DNA of 64,000 bases, taken from assembly GCF_013179735.1 (NCBI RefSeq), contig NZ_JABMEG010000001.1, positions 992,001 to 1,056,000 of the forward strand. Direction: 5' to 3'. Shown here piece after piece: positions 27,418 through 35,850 of the stretch. The position numbers were made by a program, and so were the translations under genes. The stretch is from Permianibacter fluminis. GTDB taxonomy: Bacteria > Pseudomonadota > Gammaproteobacteria > Enterobacterales > Permianibacteraceae. The notes below the pieces were generated by a model. It had not been told where the DNA came from. It saw nothing but the letters and a program-made list of their open reading frames with translations, and did no database searches. How positions within the stretch are numbered: the stretch's first letter is position 1; every line of letters starts with the position of its first letter.

Positions 27418-27460
27418 GAGAAAAGGGGGCCGCAGGCAGAATAGCGGCCCCTTTTCTTTT
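27418..27460 (+). terminator. Rho-independent terminator after cytochrome c
   Basis: AAAAGGGGGCCGC pairs with GCGGCCCCTTTT (one bulged G), followed by CTTTT, about 95 bp past the cytochrome stop. Confidence 0.85.
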
Positions 27461-27521
27461 GCTCCCGGTGGTCCGGTGCCAATGGCCCTGACGCCGCGCT
27501 GCGCCGGTAACCGCCACTGCC

Positions 27522-29009
27522 ATGACCGAATCCCGCGATCTGCATGATCTGAGTTTGCTATTGCGTTGCCAGACGCCGCTCATCGTGCTGGAAACGCGCG
27601 AGGAGCAACGCGCGGTCGATTTGCTGCGGCAGGCACTGAAACAGCAGCCGAAACCGTTTTTCAGCTGGAGCGTGGTGGCGGGTCTGGCCCGTCACGATCT
27701 GTCGCTCGACAGCAGCCACAGCGAGGCCAATTCGCCTCGGCAATTGCTCGAGCACATCCGTAGCAGCCGCCATCCCGGCTGTTACGTGCTGTTTGATTTT
27801 CATCCTTACCTCGATGATCCGACCCATATCCGCTTGATCAAGGAAATCGCGCTGGCGCATGAACAGCTCGGTCGCACGCTGGTCTTTGTCTCGCATGCCG
27901 TGGCCTTGCCGGATGAGCTGAAGCGCTTGTCGGCGCGGCTGGAATTGAGCTTGCCATCGAGCACCGAACTGCGCGAAATGATCGCCGAGGAGGCGCGTCG
28001 CTACAGCAGTGAGCACGGCCAGAAAGTCCGCAGTGATCGCGACATTCTCGATCGCCTGACCCGGTTGCTCAGCGGCCTGACCCACAACGATGCCCGCCGG
28101 TTGATTCGCAATGTCATTTACGATGACGGCGCCATCAGCGAAGACGAACTGCCGGAAATCAACCGCGCCAAATTCGAGTTGCTCGACATGAACGGCGTGG
28201 TCTCGTTCGAATACGAGACGGCAAAATTTGCCGAAGTCGGCGGTCTGCGCCAGTTCAAACGTTGGCTCAGCGAGCGGGAAGTGTTTTTCACTGGCGAGCC
28301 ACCAAAAGGTCTGGAACCGCCGAAAGGCGTGCTACTGGTCGGCGTCCAGGGTGGCGGCAAAAGTCTGGCCGCGAAAGCCAGCGCCGGGTTGCTTGGTCTG
28401 CCGCTGCTGCGGGTGGATTTTGGCACGCTTTACAACAAATACCACGGTGAAACCGAACGCAATCTGCGCGAGGCACTGAAGATGGCCGAAGCGGTCGCGC
28501 CCTGCGTGCTCTGGTTCGATGAAATGGAAAAAGGGCTGGCGACCGACGACAGCGACGGTGGCACCTCGCGTCGCGTGCTCGGCACGCTGCTGACCTGGTT
28601 GGCGGAGCGGCGCAGTCCGGTCTTTGTCGTCGCCACTGCCAATGCCATCGAGCAACTGCCGCCGGAACTGATCCGCAAAGGCCGCTTTGACGAAATCTTC
28701 TTTGTCGATCTGCCAACGCCGGCCATCCGCGAAGACATTTTCCGCATTCACCTGCGCAAACGCGGCTGCAATCCAGAAGCGTTCCAGTTGCCGGAACTGG
28801 CGGCCGCCAGCGATGGCTTCTCTGGTGCGGAGATCGAACAAGCGGTGGTTGCCGGTTTGTACCGGGCCCATGCCGATGGCAAGCCGTTGCAGCAGCAAGG
28901 CGTGCTGGAAGCGTTAACCACCACACAGCCCTTGTCAGTGGTTATGGCGGAACATATCGAAGCGTTGCGGCAATGGGCCCAGGGCCGCACGGTCAGTGCC
29001 GATAACTGA
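27522..29009 (+). CDS. Ycf46-like AAA+ ATPase
   Basis: 495 aa. The N-terminal 220 residues are a degenerate ATPase-like region ([30 protein letters not shown]). An AAA+ domain follows: Walker A GVQGGGKS, pore loop [17 protein letters not shown], Walker [11 protein letters not shown], sensor [13 protein letters not shown], and arginine finger [10 protein letters not shown]. This layout matches the Ycf46 family of cyanobacteria and proteobacteria, reported to affect carbon use, with no settled mechanism. Starts 60 bp after the terminator. Two small uncharacterised genes follow on the same strand. Confidence 0.85.
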   Translation: MTESRDLHDLSLLLRCQTPLIVLETREEQRAVDLLRQALKQQPKPFFSWSVVAGLARHDLSLDSSHSEANSPRQLLEHIRSSRHPGCYVLFDFHPYLDDPTHIRLIKEIALAHEQLGRTLVFVSHAVALPDELKRLSARLELSLPSSTELREMIAEEARRYSSEHGQKVRSDRDILDRLTRLLSGLTHNDARRLIRNVIYDDGAISEDELPEINRAKFELLDMNGVVSFEYETAKFAEVGGLRQFKRWLSEREVFFTGEPPKGLEPPKGVLLVGVQGGGKSLAAKASAGLLGLPLLRVDFGTLYNKYHGETERNLREALKMAEAVAPCVLWFDEMEKGLATDDSDGGTSRRVLGTLLTWLAERRSPVFVVATANAIEQLPPELIRKGRFDEIFFVDLPTPAIREDIFRIHLRKRGCNPEAFQLPELAAASDGFSGAEIEQAVVAGLYRAHADGKPLQQQGVLEALTTTQPLSVVMAEHIEALRQWAQGRTVSADN

Positions 29010-29127
29010 CCGTGCCGCCGCTGGTGAACGTGAGGGTTGAGTCTCGCGTGCTGAAATTCGCTGGCCCTAATTTATTTGCCTGAATCGACTTAACAGCATT
29101 TACTACAACAACAAAAGACCGAGAGCC

Positions 29128-29574
29128 ATGAACCCAGAGCAACTTGCCACCCAGCTGGCGCTGACCGACAGCGAATTTTTGCGCCAGTTTGAAACGGCCG
29201 TCCTGCCGAAAGACTTTTTCAGTCATGTCGGCCATCTGCGCGCCGCATTTCTGTTTCTGGAGCGGGAGTCGGTGATTCTGGCGCAGCGCCATTTCGCCAG
29301 CGCCATTCAGCGCTACGCCAGTTCGCTCGGCGCCAGTGAGAAATTCCACACCACGATCACCTACGCATTGCTGGCGGTGATGGCAGCGCGGCAAGGCGTG
29401 CAGCGGCAAGCGAATTGGCAGGCATTCATCGCCGGCAATCCGGATCTGCTGACCGATGCCCGCGGCCTGCTGTTGAAGTACTACCACGCCGACACCCTCG
29501 ACAGCGAACAAGCCAAGCGTCAGTTTGTCTTGCCGGACAAAGCCTCGCTGGCCAGTTTGATGGCCGCGAGTTAA
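29128..29574 (+). CDS. Conserved uncharacterised protein (H-x-x-HLR / FHTTIT / NPDLL motifs)
   Basis: 148 aa. Visible motifs: FSHVGHLRAAFLFLERES, RYASSLGASEKFHTTITYAL, FIAGNPDLLTDARGLLLKYY and RQFVLPDKASL. I recall this pattern from many bacterial hypothetical proteins; it looks all-helical, with conserved His residues that could bind a metal (inference). Starts 118 bp after the AAA+ gene. ACCGAGAG lies upstream of the ATG. Confidence 0.8.
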   Translation: MNPEQLATQLALTDSEFLRQFETAVLPKDFFSHVGHLRAAFLFLERESVILAQRHFASAIQRYASSLGASEKFHTTITYALLAVMAARQGVQRQANWQAFIAGNPDLLTDARGLLLKYYHADTLDSEQAKRQFVLPDKASLASLMAAS

Positions 29575-29609
29575 GCGCCGCTCGTCCGCGCGGTAACCGA
29601 GGCAAGCCG

Positions 29610-29795
29610 ATGAGCAATGTGGTGTCCTTGCAGAAAGCGCGCAAAGCGCGGCAGAAAGGCATCAGCCCGCTGTGCCGGGAAGGCTTTCACAAATGGCAGC
29701 CAGTCAAGAACACCGGTTTCGATGTCAAACAGGGCAAGCTGGTAACGTTGCTGCGCTGTGTGCGTTGCGGTGCCGAAAAGACCGAAGCGCAGTAG
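29610..29795 (+). CDS. Small conserved protein with C-x-x-x-x-H / C-x-x-C zinc-like motif
   Basis: 61 aa from ATG 29610: a basic head (VVSLQKARKARQKG), then PLCREGFHKWQPV and LLRCVRCGAEKTE. The Cys/His spacing suggests a zinc ribbon. No function known. It lies 36 bp after the preceding gene, with GAGGCAAGCC upstream, so it is probably in the same transcript. Confidence 0.75.
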   Translation: MSNVVSLQKARKARQKGISPLCREGFHKWQPVKNTGFDVKQGKLVTLLRCVRCGAEKTEAQ

Positions 29796-29863
29796 CGAAG
29801 ATCACAGCAGCGCGTTACCAGAGTGAAGATGGGACGGTGCTGACCTGTTGCGCTGAGTCCGGA

Positions 29864-31966
29864 TTATTCGGCGGCCGGCGATGATTCGCTGCCAAATCGC
29901 CAGCGCAAACCAATCAACCACTGCCGCCCACGCTGTGGCAATTCCCGCACCACCTCGCCATTGCTGTCAGTACCTAAACCGCGGCCCGGTTCGGCGGCCA
30001 GCACATCCTGATCGCCGATATTGCGGACGCCGCCATACAGCTCCCATTGCGCCGCGAGCGGATAGCGCAGCTGCAGATGCCACTGACCATAGTCCCGATT
30101 GTCATCAAGTGCAGCGACGGCACGCGCCCACTGGCCCAGCAGGTCGATTCGCAATTGCTCGACTTGCCAGTGGCTGCTGAAACTCAGCACGTCTCGGCTG
30201 GCGAAATTTTCACTGAGCGCGACATCGGGCGGCGCGCCACGGGTTTCGGCGGCGAAAACGTGGCTGACGTTGAGGCGCAGCAGCCAATCGTCACGCATTT
30301 GCCGGGAATAATTCCATTCGATGCCGCGGGTGTGCAGTTCACCGCTGTTGCCCACCCGGACCCGGCCATCGCTTTGCGGAATGCGGCCGATCAGGTTGTC
30401 AATGTTCAGCGCGTACAGCGTCAGGTTGCTGTCCCAGTTTTCTTCACGATACTGCCAGCTTGCTTCCAGCGTTTGCGATTCCATGGGTTCGATCACGGTG
30501 CTGGCGGCGACGACCGGTGTTTCCTGGATAAATTGATCGGCTTGCGACGGCGGCCGATAGGCTTCGGCGTATTGCAACTCCAACTGGTTGTGCCGATCAC
30601 GCCGCCAGAGCAGCGTCGCCCGCGGCGTCACCGCACGCTCGCCCGGATGGTAATCGTCGACCCGCACGCCGAGCACGCCGCGCCAATCGGCATCGAAGCG
30701 GTGATCCCACTGCACGTAGCCGCCGCGCAATTGCCGATCGGTGTCGCTGACAATGCGATGAGCATCGTCGTCCTGCAAGACGACGTCGCCGAGATAAACG
30801 AAGCTGCGGGTATCGTAATTGCCGTAAGCGGCGGAGCGCGGAATGCTGGCGTCTTCATAGGCCAGCCCGTAATTGACGATGTTGTCGGCGTCGATTGACC
30901 AGATGGCGTCGGCGGCGAATTGCCATTCTTCATGTTTCAGCGCCGGACCGCCGATAAAATCTGCGGCAAAAAACGGCGGCACGCCTTGCGGTGCCAATTC
31001 GGTCAAACCGTCCCAGCTTGCTTGCAGCCAGGCGGCCGCCAAGGTCCAGTCCTGATTGCCGCTGTGCAGCTGCCAGGACAAGCGAGCGTTGTTCTGTTCG
31101 GTTTCGCTGTAATTGATGCCGTTGGCCATGTGGCCCAGCAGATAAAAATCGTCGCTGCGACGCCAGTGATGGCGCAATTGCAATTCCACCGCGTCATTGC
31201 CGGCGGACAACAGCGCGTCGCGGCCGCGATGCGGATCGCGGGTGCCGCTTTGGCTGCCGAGCGGATCAAACGCGTCGTCGTAGTCGTCGCCGTGATCGCG
31301 CTGCCATTCCAGCCACGCCCGCCAATGTGGTTCGCTGAGCGCGCCGGCGCCAGTTTGCACGGCGGTGCGGACGTGATCGAAATCGCCGGTTTCGATCAGC
31401 GCGGTTTGCCGTGGCGTGTCGTGCGCGGTGATCAGGTTGATCACCGCCAGCATGGCATTGCCGCCGTACAGCGCCGAGCCGGGACCGCGAATGATTTCAA
31501 CCCGTTCGATCGGCGTCAGTGACAGCCAGCGATTGGCGCCGGTGAAATTGCCGTTGTAGGCCGCCGACAAGCGCTGGCCGTCGAGCAGTAGCAGGATCAT
31601 GTGGCCGTAGGGTTCGTAAACGCCGCGGGTTTCGATGACGGTTTTGCCGGAGGTGTCCGGGCCGACGAAGTTGTAGGTGCGCATGCCCGGAACAAAGTTG
31701 AGTAACTCGTCGAGCGTGCGAACGCCGAGTGACTGGATTTCTTCCCGGGTGAACACGGTGAGGGAGCCGGGCGCTTCGTCGAGGCTTTGTTCGCGCCGGG
31801 CGGCGGTGACGATTTTGACGTTGCGCAGGCTGTCCAGATCAAGTGCGAACAGATCATCGGCGGCCAATGGCTCGGCGGCACTGGCGACGAACGCCAATGG
31901 TGGCAGCGACAATGACAAGGGCAGCAGCAGCCACAATGGCCGCCACCGCCTGCACAACAGGTCCAT
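29864..31966 (-). CDS. TonB-dependent outer-membrane receptor
   Basis: 700 aa. Signal peptide (LLPLSLSLPPLAFVASA), plug domain (SLTVFTREEIQSLGVRTLDELLNFVPG; IERVEIIRGPGSALYGGNAMLAVINLIT) and a C-terminal beta barrel ending in IGLRWRFGSESSPAAE. Takes up a ligand, not predictable here, using TonB energy. It stands alone, with no transporter or Fur-like partner adjacent. Its upstream region faces the CtlX-like gene. Confidence 0.92.
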   Translation of the reverse strand: MDLLCRRWRPLWLLLPLSLSLPPLAFVASAAEPLAADDLFALDLDSLRNVKIVTAARREQSLDEAPGSLTVFTREEIQSLGVRTLDELLNFVPGMRTYNFVGPDTSGKTVIETRGVYEPYGHMILLLLDGQRLSAAYNGNFTGANRWLSLTPIERVEIIRGPGSALYGGNAMLAVINLITAHDTPRQTALIETGDFDHVRTAVQTGAGALSEPHWRAWLEWQRDHGDDYDDAFDPLGSQSGTRDPHRGRDALLSAGNDAVELQLRHHWRRSDDFYLLGHMANGINYSETEQNNARLSWQLHSGNQDWTLAAAWLQASWDGLTELAPQGVPPFFAADFIGGPALKHEEWQFAADAIWSIDADNIVNYGLAYEDASIPRSAAYGNYDTRSFVYLGDVVLQDDDAHRIVSDTDRQLRGGYVQWDHRFDADWRGVLGVRVDDYHPGERAVTPRATLLWRRDRHNQLELQYAEAYRPPSQADQFIQETPVVAASTVIEPMESQTLEASWQYREENWDSNLTLYALNIDNLIGRIPQSDGRVRVGNSGELHTRGIEWNYSRQMRDDWLLRLNVSHVFAAETRGAPPDVALSENFASRDVLSFSSHWQVEQLRIDLLGQWARAVAALDDNRDYGQWHLQLRYPLAAQWELYGGVRNIGDQDVLAAEPGRGLGTDSNGEVVRELPQRGRQWLIGLRWRFGSESSPAAE

Positions 31967-32130
31967 GGCGAAATCAGTCCACCGGGCGGAGGGAGACCAG
32001 CGCCAAGTCTAGTACATTGGTACTTGAAGCGCTCGTCCCAGTTATTTCGGCGCGCTATTTTTTCCGCGGCACGCCGGCTTTACCATGGCCACCACCCGGT
32101 TTCATCCAGCCAATTCCGCTCTGGAAAGTC

Positions 32131-33072
32131 ATGCGCCCGCATATAACTGATACGGTGGTCATGGTACCGCCTGATGATTTTGCTTTTAACGAGCAGACTG
32201 CCCGCGACAACGATTTCCAGCATCGGGATCGCAACGCCGCGGCGGTGCGTGAGCGGGCGCTGGCGGAAGCGGCCGCAATGGTCGCGAGCTTGCGCGCTGC
32301 CGGCGTGCAGGTGCTGCTGCTTGGCAAAGGCCTGGACACGCCGCCGCTGCCGGATGCGGTCTTCCCCAATAACTGGTTCTCGACCTGGCCGGACGGTCGG
32401 CTGCAGCTGTATCCCATGCGGACCGCCAACCGACAGGCAGAAGTGCGGCCGCAAGCGCTGACCGCCTTGCTGCAGGAAGCCGGCTTTCGGGTGCAGCGCA
32501 CGACGCAGCTGGCGGCGGCGCCGGGTCAGGCGCTGGAGGGCACCGGTGCGCTGGTGTTTGATCACCTCAGCCGGCGGCTGTTTGCCGCGCGCTCCGAGCG
32601 CTGCGACAGCGAGCTGGTGCAGGTTCATGCCGCTGAGCTGGGTTACCAGCCGGTGCTGTTCGATACCCGCGCCAGCAGCGGCCGGCCGTTCTACCACAGC
32701 AATGTCATGCTCAGCATTGGCGAGCGTTTTGCGCTGATTTGCCCGGAGGCGCTGCCCAACCGGGCCGAACGGGCGGCGGTGTTGGCGGCGCTGACCGAAT
32801 CGGGTCGCGAGCTTGTCGAGCTCAGCTTGGACCAGACCGAGCAGGGCTTTTGCGCCAACCTGCTGCAGCTGCAAAGCCGCGCCGGTGAGCGCTTGCTGGT
32901 GCTGTCGCAGACGGCGTTCGATCACCTCAGCGCAGCCCAGCGCGAGCGCCTCGGCCGGCATGGCCGCTTGTTGCCGGTGGCGATTCCGACCATCGAGGCG
33001 GTCGGCGGCGGCAGCGCCCGCTGCATGCTGGCCGAGGTGTTCCTGCCGCGGGCGGACGACGTGGCCACCTGA
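32131..33072 (+). CDS. CtlX-like citrulline/arginine-type amidinohydrolase
   Basis: 313 aa from ATG 32131. VVMVPPDDFAFNEQTARDND, FPNNWFSTWPDGRLQLYPM, GTGALVFDHLSRRLFAARSERC, RPFYHSNVMLSIG and the C-terminal GGGSARCMLAEVFLP match the CtlX/DDAH-related fold; the His in FYHSN and the Cys in ARCMLAE are the expected catalytic pair. Such enzymes act on citrulline, dimethylarginine or arginine; the substrate here is not resolved. Single gene. Confidence 0.85.
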   Translation: MRPHITDTVVMVPPDDFAFNEQTARDNDFQHRDRNAAAVRERALAEAAAMVASLRAAGVQVLLLGKGLDTPPLPDAVFPNNWFSTWPDGRLQLYPMRTANRQAEVRPQALTALLQEAGFRVQRTTQLAAAPGQALEGTGALVFDHLSRRLFAARSERCDSELVQVHAAELGYQPVLFDTRASSGRPFYHSNVMLSIGERFALICPEALPNRAERAAVLAALTESGRELVELSLDQTEQGFCANLLQLQSRAGERLLVLSQTAFDHLSAAQRERLGRHGRLLPVAIPTIEAVGGGSARCMLAEVFLPRADDVAT

Positions 33073-33093
33073 AATCTGGTCAAATTTCGATCG

Positions 33094-33122
33094 TTGCAGC
33101 GTTACCGGCGCGCGGGTATGAT
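33094..33122 (+). promoter_or_regulatory. Sigma-70-type promoter for rpmE
   Basis: TTGCAG (33094-33099) and TATGAT (33117-33122) separated by 17 bp, about 125 bp before the L31 start. Between them and the gene lies a hairpin GGGATCTG/CAGATCCC near 33193-33212 in the leader. Confidence 0.7.
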
Positions 33123-33245
33123 CCGCCTCCCTTTTACAGGCGTGCGGTACCCAGCCCGGTCAGGTTTACCTGATCCAGCAGCAAGGGCGCCTGGGATCTG
33201 ATGGCAGATCCCGGCAGGTTGGGCGGCGGCATGCGGAGAAACATC

Positions 33246-33461
33246 ATGCAAGAAGGCATTCACCCGAAGTACGCGGAAATCACCGCCACCTGCTCCTGCG
33301 GCAACGTGATCAAAGTCCGTTCGACCGCTGGTCGCGATCTGAACCTCGACGTCTGCTCGGCCTGCCACCCGTTCTACACCGGCAAGCACAAGATTGTTGA
33401 CAGCGGTGGTCGTGTTGACCGTTTCCGCAAGCGTTTTGGCGCGGCCCGTCCGACCAAGTAA
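33246..33461 (+). CDS. rpmE: 50S ribosomal protein L31, zinc-binding type
   Basis: 71 aa from ATG 33246 (the frame is open further upstream). [20 protein letters not shown] and [15 protein letters not shown] carry the four cysteines of the zinc-containing type A L31. A peripheral large-subunit protein and potential zinc store. It has its own promoter and is followed within 20 bp by a terminator. Confidence 0.98.
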   Translation: MQEGIHPKYAEITATCSCGNVIKVRSTAGRDLNLDVCSACHPFYTGKHKIVDSGGRVDRFRKRFGAARPTK

Positions 33462-34321
33462 TGCTGATGTTTCGGAACAAAAAGGCGCTGAAAAGCGCCT
33501 TTTTTCTTTTTCCGCCTGGCACCGGATGGGCTCGGAAATCGCTATGGCTTGCGCGGATTTTCTGCGGGCTGCTGCTTGCGGCAGCGCGGGTCGACGCCGC
33601 CGCGCCGGAACCGCTGTGCCGGCTGCCGGGTGTGCCAGAGTTGGTCACCATTGCCGCCGTCAGCGACGGCGATACCGTGCGGCTGCAGGACGGTCGCCGG
33701 GTTCGTCTGCTGGCCTTCGGCGCCCTCGAGCTCGATCGCGACCATCCCGAACGCAGCACCGCGCTGGCGCTCGAAGCCAAGAAAAAACTGCAGTGGCTGC
33801 TGCCGAAGCACAGCCAGGTCAGCCTGCTGACCGACCACGAGAAATACGATGTCCACGGCCGCACGCTGGCGCAGCTGATCCGCGCCGATGGGCTCGATGT
33901 CGGCCAGACCCAGCTCGAACAAGGCTTGGCGCACGTCTATATCTTTCCGCCCAACGACAGCCTGTGGCGCTGCTATCAGCGCTATGAAGCCACGGCGCGA
34001 ACGGCCAAACGCGGCATCTGGGCGCTGCCGGAATTTCAGGTGCAGCCGGTGGCGTCGCTGCGTGCGGGCGCCGCGGCGTATCACTTGCTGCAAGGTCGGG
34101 TGACGGCTTACCACAAGCGCGGCGGTGCCATTACCGTGGAACTGGACCGGCGCGTGCTGGTGCATGTCCGGGCTGAAAATGCGCCGCGGTTTGCCGGTCA
34201 ATGGCAGCTGCCGGCGATCGGCGAGTCGCTCGCGGTACGCGGCATGCTCAATTGGCGTGATGGCAAAGCCCATCTCGATCTGCGTCATCCGCAAGCACTG
34301 GATGTGGTCTTGTCCCGCTGA
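33461..34321 (+). CDS. Secreted thermonuclease-family (SNase-like) protein
   Basis: 286 aa if started at ATG 33461 (overlapping the rpmE stop) or ATG 33467. Hydrophobic secretion segment (LARIFCGLLLAAARVDA) near residues 30-46, then the SNase fold: VTIAAVSDGDTVRLQDGRRVRLLAF, DVHGRTLAQLIRADGLDVGQ and GLAHVYIFPPND. The C-terminal extension (residues about 200-286) is beta-rich and OB-like. No better in-frame ATG exists downstream, though the rpmE terminator hairpin covers codons 7-18, so the start is uncertain. Likely a periplasmic or secreted nuclease or nucleic-acid binder. Confidence 0.75.
   Translation: MLMFRNKKALKSAFFLFPPGTGWARKSLWLARIFCGLLLAAARVDAAAPEPLCRLPGVPELVTIAAVSDGDTVRLQDGRRVRLLAFGALELDRDHPERSTALALEAKKKLQWLLPKHSQVSLLTDHEKYDVHGRTLAQLIRADGLDVGQTQLEQGLAHVYIFPPNDSLWRCYQRYEATARTAKRGIWALPEFQVQPVASLRAGAAAYHLLQGRVTAYHKRGGAITVELDRRVLVHVRAENAPRFAGQWQLPAIGESLAVRGMLNWRDGKAHLDLRHPQALDVVLSR
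33479..33512 (+). terminator. Rho-independent terminator of rpmE
   Basis: AAAGGCGCT/AGCGCCTTT stem (33481-33502, loop GAAA) followed by TTTCTTTT. It lies inside the first codons of the next frame as called, so that gene is either read only by readthrough or starts later. Confidence 0.9.
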
Positions 34322-34467
34322 ATGCAGCGGCCGACTTCGGCGCATTGCTGTTCATGACCGTCGCTTATAACTGGTTGGTCCATTACTGTGCCGACGCCGT
34401 AAAAACGTTACACTTGGCCCACTAAAAAAATTTTATCCTCTCTTTTTTTTCAAGGACTTACATAATC

Positions 34468-35721
34468 ATGCAAGAAGAGAAGCGGCGCGCGGCCCTGCGT
34501 TATCACGAGGAGCCACGGCCAGGCAAACTCGCCATCGCGATCACCAAACCGACCGAAAACGTAAACGATTTGTCGCTCGCCTACACCCCGGGTGTTGCCG
34601 AGCCGGTACGCGAAATTGCCAAGGATCCGGCCGCTGCCTATCGCTACACCGCCAAAGGCAATCTGGTTGCCGTGATCACTGACGGTTCGGCTGTGCTCGG
34701 CCTCGGTGATGTCGGTGCGCTGGCGGGCAAACCAGTCATGGAAGGCAAGGCGGTTCTGTTCAAGAAGTTTGCCGACATCGACGTGTTCGATATCGAAATC
34801 AATGCCGAAAGCGCCCAGACTCTTATCGAAACCGTGGTCCGCATTTCGCCGACCTTTGGTGGCATCAATCTGGAAGACATCAAAGCGCCGCAGTGTTTTG
34901 AAGTGGAAGAAGCGCTGATCGAGCGGCTTGATATTCCGGTGTTCCATGACGATCAGCACGGCACTGCGGTGGTGATCGCCGCCGGACTGCGCAATGCGCT
35001 GGAAATCGGCAAGAAAAAAATCGAAGAAGTGAAAATCGTCTGCCTCGGCGCCGGCGCAGCCGGCATTGCCTCGATGCGCCTGTTGGTCAGCATGGGCGCC
35101 CGCCGCGAGAACATTTTCATGGTCGATCGGCAAGGCGTGGTTCACGCCGGCCGCAAAGATTTGAACGCCTACAAATTCATGTTCGCCAACAACACCGACA
35201 AGCGCACGCTGGAAGATGCGCTGACCGATGCCGACGTTTTTATCGGCGTCTCGGGTCCGGATCTGGTGACCGGTGACATGATTAAAAAAATGGCGCCAAA
35301 TCCGCTGGTGTTTGCGTTGTCGAATCCGGATCCGGAAATTCGTCCGGATGTCGCCAAGGCGGCACGTCCGGATGTGATGATGGCGACCGGCCGTTCGGAT
35401 TATCCGAACCAGGTCAATAACGTGCTCGGCTTCCCGTACATTTTCCGTGGCGCGCTCGATGTCCGCGCCCGTCGCATCAATCAGGAAATGTTGATCGCCG
35501 CGGTGGATGCCATCGCCTCGATCGCGAAAGAGCCGGTGCCGGCGGAAGTGCTGGCTGCCTATCCGGATCTGAAATCATTGAAGTTCGGTCCGGAATACAT
35601 CATTCCGAAACCGATGGATTCGCGCCTGCGTGATCGGGTTGCGCCAGCGGTTGCCGCGGCGGCGGTGCGCACTGGTGTCGCCCAGTTGCCGTATCCGGAA
35701 CACTATCCGCCGCAGCCGTGA
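34468..35721 (+). CDS. Malic enzyme, short form without phosphotransacetylase domain
   Basis: 417 aa. [67 protein letters not shown] (metal site) and the Rossmann motif [13 protein letters not shown] are malic enzyme signatures. It converts malate to pyruvate, probably with NADP. MaeB of E. coli carries an extra C-terminal domain that is absent here. With pyruvate carboxylase (57359) it could cycle pyruvate, oxaloacetate and malate. Ends at a strong terminator. Confidence 0.92.
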   Translation: MQEEKRRAALRYHEEPRPGKLAIAITKPTENVNDLSLAYTPGVAEPVREIAKDPAAAYRYTAKGNLVAVITDGSAVLGLGDVGALAGKPVMEGKAVLFKKFADIDVFDIEINAESAQTLIETVVRISPTFGGINLEDIKAPQCFEVEEALIERLDIPVFHDDQHGTAVVIAAGLRNALEIGKKKIEEVKIVCLGAGAAGIASMRLLVSMGARRENIFMVDRQGVVHAGRKDLNAYKFMFANNTDKRTLEDALTDADVFIGVSGPDLVTGDMIKKMAPNPLVFALSNPDPEIRPDVAKAARPDVMMATGRSDYPNQVNNVLGFPYIFRGALDVRARRINQEMLIAAVDAIASIAKEPVPAEVLAAYPDLKSLKFGPEYIIPKPMDSRLRDRVAPAVAAAAVRTGVAQLPYPEHYPPQP

Positions 35722-35770
35722 TGGCGCGGCGAGTGATGCTGAGCTGACGACGGCGATATCACGATGCTGA

Positions 35771-35803
35771 AACAAAAAGGCCCGCACTGCGGGCCTTTTT
35801 GTT
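35771..35803. terminator. Bidirectional terminator between malic enzyme and PBP1A genes
   Basis: A perfect 15-bp stem (35771-35785 with 35789-35803, loop ACT) flanked by A5 and T5 tracts inside the arms, between convergent genes. Confidence 0.95.
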
Positions 35804-35850
35804 GGTGTCAAACACGGTCGCGCGTTGACGGTACCGAATGCAATGACAGC

